Part shown: in pieces, positions 58,733 to 64,000 of the stretch | How the letters are laid out: each line of letters opens with the position of its first letter | How positions within the stretch are numbered: position 1 is the first letter of the stretch | From: Bact-08 sp964533215 | GTDB taxonomy: Bacteria > Bacteroidota > Bacteroidia > Bacteroidales > UBA932 | DNA length: 64,000 nt | Assembly (NCBI GenBank): GCA_964533215.1 | Contig: CAZHLJ010000002.1 | Location: 124,001 to 188,000, forward strand | Direction: 5' to 3' | The notes under the pieces: generated by a model | Databases searched by the model: none | Seen by the model: only the letters and a program-made list of their open reading frames with translations | Told to the model about the DNA's origin: nothing | Program-made: the position numbers and the translations under genes

Positions 58733-58948
58733 CTATTGATATAACACCTTAGGATTCGACTGCATAGCATATAGGTTTTCACTCAGGAAACGAACAGCTC
58801 TCCAGAGCTTCTTTATCCCAAAGCCAATTCCAACTCCAACATATTCGGCTAAAGCATAGTCCCATTGAGAACCTCCTCTTACTATGCAACTATCATTAAA
58901 TGATATTTGAGACAATCCGTATGAATTTAAATCTGTCGTTTCCATCAT
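58733..58948 (-). CDS. Double-glycine leader peptide 2 (candidate bacteriocin-like precursor)
   Basis: Start at ATG 58948 overlaps the stop codon of peptide gene 1 as ATGA; a second ATG follows at 58945. From the second ATG the product is 70 residues: a 25-residue leader ending in VRGG with hydrophobic residues at -4, -5 and -12, then a 45-residue core. The core holds a glycine-rich helix (EYVGVGIGFGIKKLWRAV) with overlapping GxxxG motifs, as in two-peptide bacteriocins, and a basic, aromatic second half. A GGGAGGCGGC sequence just before the ATG may serve as ribosome-binding site. I do not recognise the family; cleavage by the C39 peptidase is predicted. Confidence 0.72.
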   Translation of the reverse strand: MMETTDLNSYGLSQISFNDSCIVRGGSQWDYALAEYVGVGIGFGIKKLWRAVRFLSENLYAMQSNPKVLYQ

Positions 58949-59133
58949 GCCGCCTCCCATCCTACTTGAAAGCCCTTACGGAATCTGGGCCAATATTTTT
59001 CTGCCTTGTCCGCAATCTCTGCCAGCTTCTCCAAAAGAAGCCACAACTCCTTTAAAGAGAGCCCGCCTGTAATGAGAAGCTCTTCGTCGTCAAGAGTCTC
59101 TAGCCCCCAATCTCTGTCCACATACTCTTTCAT
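58945..59133 (-). CDS. Double-glycine leader peptide 1 (candidate bacteriocin-like precursor)
   Basis: The product is 62 residues. The acidic 24-residue leader ends in EELLITGG, with Ile at -4 and Glu at -8 before the double glycine, as in C39-processed leaders. The 38-residue core starts LSLKELWLLLEKLAEIADKA, an amphipathic helix, and ends in the basic, aromatic stretch YWPRFRKGFQVGWEAA. It lies 73 bases downstream of the C39 ABC gene on the same strand and overlaps peptide gene 2 (ATGA). No homologue is recognised. The context is the main evidence that it is a real gene. Confidence 0.72.
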   Translation of the reverse strand: MKEYVDRDWGLETLDDEELLITGGLSLKELWLLLEKLAEIADKAEKYWPRFRKGFQVGWEAA

Positions 59134-59206
59134 AACTGATATTTTTTAATTATCCCCACAATATTGCGTGTGGAGTCCGCCCAGAGTGTGCACCCTCTGT
59201 ATATCG

Positions 59207-61267
59207 TTAAAGTCCGACAACCTTGTCGGCAATCTGTATATTCTTTTCCTTGTGGGAAATCATCAGTATCATACAGCCTATGCTTTTTGCTTTGAGAATT
59301 GCCCTCTCTATCAACTCCTCTGATTCTTTGTCCAGAGAAGAGGTCGCTTCGTCCAGAATCAGTATTTTGGCCTTTCTGTAAAGAGCCCTTGCAAAGGCAA
59401 ATCTCTGCTGTTGTCCTCTGGATAGTCCGCAACCACCCTCTCCAATCTGCGTTTCAAAACCATTAGGGAGTCTTTCAATAAACCCTAAAAGGTCAAGCTC
59501 ACGGCATAGGTTTATTATTTGCTCATAATCAGGCTCACACTCGCCGGGCGCAATGTTTTCGATAAGTGTCCCACTGAACAGGTCCGGATTTTGGGGAACG
59601 ATCGTGACCCACTGCCGCCAATGTTGTAGATTTATATGGTTTATGTTTATTCCGTCTAGAGAAATGATTCCACTATCAGGGGTGTGCATTCTGAGTATAA
59701 GGGAGGCCAAGGTGCTCTTCCCGCATCCGCTTTCACCTTTAAGAGCAGTAATCTCCCCGGAGGTGATTTCCATACTTAATCCCGACAGTACATAATCCCT
59801 GCCTGGATATCGAAAAGAAAGATTCTCTATTTTCAACACTTTGCAATTTTCGAGAGGACTTATGACGCCATCATTATAATTCTCGATATCCAGATCCATT
59901 ATCTCAAAAAGTCTTTCTGCAGCTACTACACCTTCCCGTATTGTTCCATTGAGCCCTATAAGTACGGTAAGCGGACCGGAAAAAAGAGATATTACTGTAT
60001 AGAAAGAGAATAATTCCCCGACAGTAATGCTGGAAGAGAGAACAAATGTACCACCAATCCAAAGCACAAAAAGAGACAGCAATCTTGAGTTGCTCTCTGC
60101 AGAATTGGATATTGCTATGTTCCATTTCCCTGCCTTGAAAATAGAACCACTGAGTTTGAAAAGTCTATCTTTTATTGAAGAGACAGTAGATTCCTCCATC
60201 CCGAAATACTTTACAGTCCGCACTGATTTCACGCTCTCAATTACGGAGCTCTCAAACTGTGCTGCCTCTTCCAATATTTTTCTATGGACAGATCTGTTGA
60301 AACGGTCATATATCCAGTAAATAACAAGATATGTAGGGAAAAAAAGAAAAACCGAAAGTGCGAGTTTCCAAAATATGGTAAACAGTAGTACGAACGATAC
60401 AGCAAGAGTCAGTATACTGATAGATATGTTTATGACAACGTCAGATAACAAGGATCTTATCTTGAAAGCATCATCTATTCTGGAAGATATCTCCCCAGTC
60501 TTTCTTAGGTCAAAAAAACTTTGAGGCAACTTGAAAAGATGTTCCAGATAACATCCTATAAGATGGTTGTCAGTATTGACAGAGAGTTTAAGAAGTATGC
60601 AGGATCTGTAAATAGATAAAAGGAATGATGCTGCCACAAGCAAAAGCATTATGACAGACAATTGTGACAACATATCCTTATCACCTCTTGGAAGGATATC
60701 ATCAATAATGTACTTTATGAACACAGAGGTGCTAAGTGCCACAATAGTATAAAGAAGAGAACAAATCAATGCTCTCAAATATTTTCGGATATCTTTTCGT
60801 ATTATTCCCAAAAGCCTGGAGGTGACCGTAATGCCAACCTCACCACTTGTGAAGGAACTGCCGGGTTCAACGATTATAAGATATCCGGTCCACTCCTCGT
60901 TGAACTCTTCAAACGTAACCCTGTTTATCCTGCCATCAAAAGGGTCCATCAAGTGAAGGTGATGTCTGGAAATTTTATATAGCACGACATAGTGCAGGAA
61001 GCCATTTTGTTTTTTTAAATGGAGAATAGCTGGTTTAGGTACTTTGTACAAGGATGCTGCCTTTCCTTTATAGCCCTTTGCGTTAAAACCAAACTTCTCA
61101 GCCGCCTCTATCAATCCGCGGATTGTAGTTCCATCTTGGCAAGTTCCACTGAAAAGACGTATTTTTGCCAAAGGCAGTTTCAATCCATAATAAGCTGCCA
61201 CGGAAGCGAGAGCTGCAACCCCACAGTCGCTGGCATCATGTTGCCTTATGTTTACAGAAAGACTCAT
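59207..61267 (-). CDS. C39-peptidase ABC transporter (PCAT) for double-glycine peptides
   Basis: The 686-residue bacteriocin-type exporter cuts leaders after Gly-Gly and exports the core. Residues 1-125 are a C39 papain-like peptidase with Gln 9 and Cys 15 in RQHDASDCGVAAL, His 92 in FLHYVV and Asp 108 in MDPFDG. Six transmembrane helices follow (about 165-440), then the nucleotide-binding domain with GESGCGKST, VPQNPDLFSGT, LSRGQQQRFAFARAL, LILDEATSSLD and MISH. The chain ends about 12 residues after the H-loop, shorter than usual by about 15-20 residues. The downstream precursor peptides, TolC and HlyD genes complete the pathway. Confidence 0.93.
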   Translation of the reverse strand: MSLSVNIRQHDASDCGVAALASVAAYYGLKLPLAKIRLFSGTCQDGTTIRGLIEAAEKFGFNAKGYKGKAASLYKVPKPAILHLKKQNGFLHYVVLYKISRHHLHLMDPFDGRINRVTFEEFNEEWTGYLIIVEPGSSFTSGEVGITVTSRLLGIIRKDIRKYLRALICSLLYTIVALSTSVFIKYIIDDILPRGDKDMLSQLSVIMLLLVAASFLLSIYRSCILLKLSVNTDNHLIGCYLEHLFKLPQSFFDLRKTGEISSRIDDAFKIRSLLSDVVINISISILTLAVSFVLLFTIFWKLALSVFLFFPTYLVIYWIYDRFNRSVHRKILEEAAQFESSVIESVKSVRTVKYFGMEESTVSSIKDRLFKLSGSIFKAGKWNIAISNSAESNSRLLSLFVLWIGGTFVLSSSITVGELFSFYTVISLFSGPLTVLIGLNGTIREGVVAAERLFEIMDLDIENYNDGVISPLENCKVLKIENLSFRYPGRDYVLSGLSMEITSGEITALKGESGCGKSTLASLILRMHTPDSGIISLDGININHINLQHWRQWVTIVPQNPDLFSGTLIENIAPGECEPDYEQIINLCRELDLLGFIERLPNGFETQIGEGGCGLSRGQQQRFAFARALYRKAKILILDEATSSLDKESEELIERAILKAKSIGCMILMISHKEKNIQIADKVVGL

Positions 61268-61372
61268 TTTGATTTCCCTCTTATATTAAAAGAAGAAAGG
61301 GAGCACGCAACCTAACCCAACATGATCTTGCCCCAAAGATCTCTTTCTACACTATCGGCCCCCTTTCAGAAG

Positions 61373-61380
61373 CAAAATTA
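61373..61380 (-). promoter_or_regulatory. -7 element upstream of the export locus
   Basis: The minus strand reads TAATTTTG, about 105 bases before the ABC start codon, with no -33 TTTG at the right distance. The 217-base gap (61268-61484) between the transporter and cvpA holds this motif and no recognisable gene. Confidence 0.35.
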
Positions 61381-61484
61381 TCGAGAGAAAGCAAAGGAGA
61401 GGTGCTTAATGGTAAAAAAAATGACTTTTTTATGCCAACGACAAAAAATTGACAAATCAAGAAAAAGAGATTACTTATCTAGAA

Positions 61485-62000
61485 TCAGATATTAATGGTA
61501 ATGTGCTTGAATTCTTTAAGATATGGGAAAAACCATGAAGTCAGTTTTTCGAGAGTTGAATAGATCCATGATTCTGACAACTCTTTGTGTGGAAGAAAAT
61601 TCCACAATGCATCCAGAGACTTTAAAAGATAAATTACAATGCTGATAATAATTGCTGTTTTAATAATTGCGAACAATACACCCAGAACTTTGTCCAACCA
61701 GCCCAAAAGTGCCATTTTTACAAGCCCTTCAGTCACTTGCCCAATTAAATGGACAATAAGGAGGACTGCAGCAAAAATTATTGCAAAAGCAAGGATTTTT
61801 ACAAGAGTGGCATTTGTATCTGACCAGATGTTGACCTTCTCGATAAAAAAATCCGAGAAGTGAAAACCAGCCCAAATACCTAATATAAGTGCAATGACAC
61901 CAGCCAATTGCCTTACAAAGCCTTTTTTTATCCCACCAATGATAGCCGGTATGAAGCAAATGAGTAAAATTATATCTGCAACACCTATAGAATCAACCAT
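61485..62000 (-). CDS. cvpA: CvpA-family membrane protein
   Basis: The 171-residue inner-membrane protein has about four hydrophobic helices, with GGIKKGFVRQLAGVIALILG near the N-terminus as in CvpA. The ORF opens with a TTG two codons earlier, but ATG 62000 is used because it follows a strong promoter. CvpA was named for its need in colicin V production in E. coli; in Bacteroidota it is widespread and its role is unclear. It is 217 bases upstream of the C39 exporter on the same strand and divergent from ileS. Confidence 0.85.
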   Translation of the reverse strand: MVDSIGVADIILLICFIPAIIGGIKKGFVRQLAGVIALILGIWAGFHFSDFFIEKVNIWSDTNATLVKILAFAIIFAAVLLIVHLIGQVTEGLVKMALLGWLDKVLGVLFAIIKTAIIISIVIYLLKSLDALWNFLPHKELSESWIYSTLEKLTSWFFPYLKEFKHITINI

Positions 62001-62013
62001 AATCAAATTTTTT

Positions 62014-62044
62014 CAAAAGTAGTGAATAATCGTATCTTTGCAAA
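62014..62044 (-). promoter_or_regulatory. Promoter of cvpA
   Basis: On the minus strand TTTG (62044-62041), a 19-base spacer and TACTTTTG (62021-62014) form a full match, 13 bases before ATG 62000. The -33 element abuts the ileS -7 element. Confidence 0.7.
62033..62040 (+). promoter_or_regulatory. -7 element for ileS
   Basis: TATCTTTG lies 22 bases before the ATG at 62063. The -33 position has only TTTC at an 18-base spacing. It shares the palindrome TTTGCAAA with the cvpA promoter. Confidence 0.5.
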
Positions 62045-62062
62045 TTCAAAATTGAAACTAAG

Positions 62063-64000
62063 ATGAAGTTTGCCGAGTACAGAAATTTGGATTTAGTAGA
62101 GATCAACCGCTCTGTGTTGAAGAAGTGGAAAAACGAGCATGTTTTTTTAAAAACCATCTCAGAGAGAGAGGGAGCAGAGAAATTTATATTTTTGGAGGGA
62201 CCGCCTTCGGCAAACGGCATGCCTGGCATTCACCACGTAATGGCTAGATCCATAAAGGATGTCTTCTGCAGATATAAAACGCAGAAAGGATATCTTGTCG
62301 AGAGAAAGGCCGGCTGGGACACACATGGGCTTCCTGTTGAGCTAGGCGTGGAAAAAAAACTTGGCATTACAAAGGAGGACATTGGAAAGACCATCTCTGT
62401 TGAAGAGTACAACTCTGCCTGCCGTAAGGAGGTGATGAAGTACACAAAAGAGTGGGAGGCACTGACTGAACAGATAGGCTACTGGGTTGATATGAAAAAC
62501 CCGTACATCACATATGACAACAGATACATAGAAACTCTCTGGTATTTGCTGAAAGATCTGTACAAGAAGGGTTTGCTTTATAAGGGATATTCTATCCAGC
62601 CATTCTCTCCTGCGGCAGGTACAGGGTTAAGTACTCATGAACTTAATCAGCCGGGGTGTTACAGGGATGTAAAGGATACAACATGCGTGGCCCAGTTTAA
62701 GGTGATAAGGGACGATAAGTCTGAACGGTTTTTTACTGGAGAAACTTTGAACGGCAAAGAGTTACCATTATATTTTCTGGCATGGACAACTACTCCATGG
62801 ACACTGCCTTCAAACACAGCGTTATGTGTAGGACCCAACATCAATTACATAAAGGTCATATCATTCAATCCATATACTGGAGAACCAAATGTATATATTC
62901 TAGCAGAGGAGCTTCTGTATTCTCATTTCAATCAAAAGGCCGAGGGCATTGCCCTTGAAGATTACAAGCCTGGGGACAAGCTTATACCTTTCAAGGTTGT
63001 GGGTATTGCATGCAATGCTGATACAACAGCCATCAAAGGATCGGAATTATGTGGAACAAGATATGAGCAGCTTATACCTTGGGTAAACCCGGGTTTAAAC
63101 AGCTTCAAGGTAATTCCCGGAGATTTTGTCACTACATCGGATGGTACCGGGATAGTACACATAGCACCTACTTTTGGTGCAGATGATGACAAGGTTGCCA
63201 AGGTTAACGGAGTCCCACCACTTATGGTCATGGATAAGGATGGACAGATGCAGGCTCTGGTAGACAGAACCGGCAAATTTTACAATATTGAGGAGCTGGA
63301 CACAGCCTTTGTCAAAGAGAATGTAAATGCAGAATCCTATTCCCAATATGCAGGCAGATTTGTTAAAAACGCATATGACCCTGCACTTTCCGAAAATGAC
63401 ACCACTCTTGATGTGGATTTGGCAGTTATGCTCAAACAGCAAGGATTGGCCTTCAAGATAGAAAAACATATTCACTCCTATCCACATTGCTGGAGAACAG
63501 ATAAACCTGTTCTCTATTATCCATTGGATTCTTGGTTTATAAAAACCACAGCAGTCCAGGATAGGATGATAGAACTCAATAAGACAATTAATTGGAAACC
63601 AGAAGCTACAGGAAGCGGACGTTTTGGCAAGTGGTTGGAAAATCTTCAGGATTGGAACCTATCCAGAAGCAGATACTGGGGAACACCTCTACCAATCTGG
63701 AGAACGGAAGATGGAAAAGAGGAGATGATAGTTGGCTCTGCCGCAGAACTTTACGAAGAGATAGAGAAAGCAGTGAAAGTCGGCTTTATGGCATCAAATC
63801 CTCTCAAGGAGAAAGGATTCGATCCAACTGATTTCAGCAAGGATAATTATGAAAAGATAGACCTGCATCGCCCATATGTAGACAACTTCATACTTGTCTC
63901 TCCAAATGGAGAAAGAATGAAGAGAGAGGCAGACCTCATTGATGTGTGGTTTGATTCCGGAGCAATGCCGTTTGCTCAGATGGGATTAGAGAAACTAGGC
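62063..64000 (+). CDS. ileS: Isoleucyl-tRNA synthetase (3' end outside window)
   Basis: The 646 codons present start at ATG 62063 (MKFAEYRNLDLVEINRSVLK) and run off the window. The HIGH-equivalent motif reads GPPSANGMPGIHHVMAR. GWDTHGLPVELGVEKKLGI follows it, and the editing-domain region contains WTTTPWTLPSNTAL and the GTGIVHIAPTFGADD segment. LSRSRYWGTPLPIW is the class Ia motif before the missing KMSKS loop. The HIHSYPHCWR and the eukaryote-like features suggest the type II IleRS with a long C-terminus, which is inference. A -7 element lies 22 bases upstream, shared back to back with cvpA. Confidence 0.95.
   Translation, partial: MKFAEYRNLDLVEINRSVLKKWKNEHVFLKTISEREGAEKFIFLEGPPSANGMPGIHHVMARSIKDVFCRYKTQKGYLVERKAGWDTHGLPVELGVEKKLGITKEDIGKTISVEEYNSACRKEVMKYTKEWEALTEQIGYWVDMKNPYITYDNRYIETLWYLLKDLYKKGLLYKGYSIQPFSPAAGTGLSTHELNQPGCYRDVKDTTCVAQFKVIRDDKSERFFTGETLNGKELPLYFLAWTTTPWTLPSNTALCVGPNINYIKVISFNPYTGEPNVYILAEELLYSHFNQKAEGIALEDYKPGDKLIPFKVVGIACNADTTAIKGSELCGTRYEQLIPWVNPGLNSFKVIPGDFVTTSDGTGIVHIAPTFGADDDKVAKVNGVPPLMVMDKDGQMQALVDRTGKFYNIEELDTAFVKENVNAESYSQYAGRFVKNAYDPALSENDTTLDVDLAVMLKQQGLAFKIEKHIHSYPHCWRTDKPVLYYPLDSWFIKTTAVQDRMIELNKTINWKPEATGSGRFGKWLENLQDWNLSRSRYWGTPLPIWRTEDGKEEMIVGSAAELYEEIEKAVKVGFMASNPLKEKGFDPTDFSKDNYEKIDLHRPYVDNFILVSPNGERMKREADLIDVWFDSGAMPFAQMGLEKLG

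Noticed and set aside
59130..59432. 100-residue minus-strand frame at the end of the C39 ABC gene as a third peptide precursor
   Set aside because: It lies mostly within the ATPase domain in another frame, has no double-glycine leader and reads as a shadow of the conserved nucleotide-binding sequence.
61019..61315. Plus-strand 98-residue frame over the start of the C39 gene
   Set aside because: It is antisense to the conserved peptidase domain and has no family resemblance.
1..64000. tRNA, rRNA, CRISPR or insertion sequences
   Set aside because: No cloverleaf, rRNA segment, repeat-spacer array or transposase was recognised; gene-free gaps are too short for most of these.

Overview
The window is a chromosomal segment from a Bacteroidota bacterium, most likely of the order Bacteroidales; the genus cannot be told from the sequence. 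The evidence is the repeated TAnnTTTG (-7) motif, often with TTTG about 19 bases upstream (-33), which is the Bacteroides-type sigma promoter. Most genes lack a Shine-Dalgarno sequence. The gene arrangement is also typical of the group: parA-parB-DUF5683-lytic transglycosylase, DUF4783 next to rlmH, 5'-nucleotidase split into two proteins, and bS21 next to a Xer recombinase and hpf. No tRNA, rRNA, insertion sequence, prophage or CRISPR was seen. Genes are tightly packed, often with ATGA or 8-17 base overlaps, and no gene-free stretch exceeds 300 bases.

Layout. 0-7.7 kb: the end of a helix-hairpin-helix protein, a NatAB-type ABC exporter, a two-gene 5'-nucleotidase, and on the minus strand an acyl-CoA ligase, an acyltransferase and a secreted endonuclease/phosphatase-family protein. 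7.7-11.2 kb: thiol and redox genes (CoA-disulfide reductase with rhodanese, lipoprotein thioredoxin, MarR regulator, 4Fe-4S protein). 11.3-13.8 kb: lipocalin and urocanase. 13.9-19.7 kb: rpsU, Xer recombinase, hpf, lplA, a PAP2 phosphatase, obgE-adk-hpt and divergent purE. 19.8-30.6 kb: a helix-hairpin-helix outer-surface protein, the MltD-DUF5683-ParB-ParA block, priA-ispH-cmk and ppx/gppA. 30.6-36.4 kb: a sigma-54 activator and a very large NtrY-like sensor kinase, separated by DUF4783 and rlmH. 36.4-41.6 kb: der, nadE, prs, engB and xseAB. 41.6-53.2 kb: a glycogen locus (branching enzyme, debranching enzyme, GT4 glycosyltransferase, GH57 amylase, and one polypeptide joining a GT3 glycogen synthase to a GT35 phosphorylase), running into ribF. 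53.2-55.3 kb: greA with a terminator-like leader, a HIT protein and a cysteine-less TlpA-like lipoprotein. 55.3-62.0 kb, minus strand: a peptide-export locus. 62.0 kb to the end: the first 646 codons of ileS.

The most notable system is at 55.3-62.0 kb. A C39-peptidase ABC transporter is followed by two translationally coupled small genes with double-glycine leaders, then a TolC-type outer-membrane channel and a HlyD/MacA-type adaptor. Together these form a complete predicted type I route for making, trimming and secreting two short peptides, resembling a two-peptide bacteriocin or microcin system. tsaB is the last gene of the run and cvpA lies upstream. Other points of interest are the synthase-phosphorylase fusion, a ten-base Shine-Dalgarno match before rpsU in a genome that otherwise avoids such sites, and a terminator-like hairpin between the greA promoter and its start codon.
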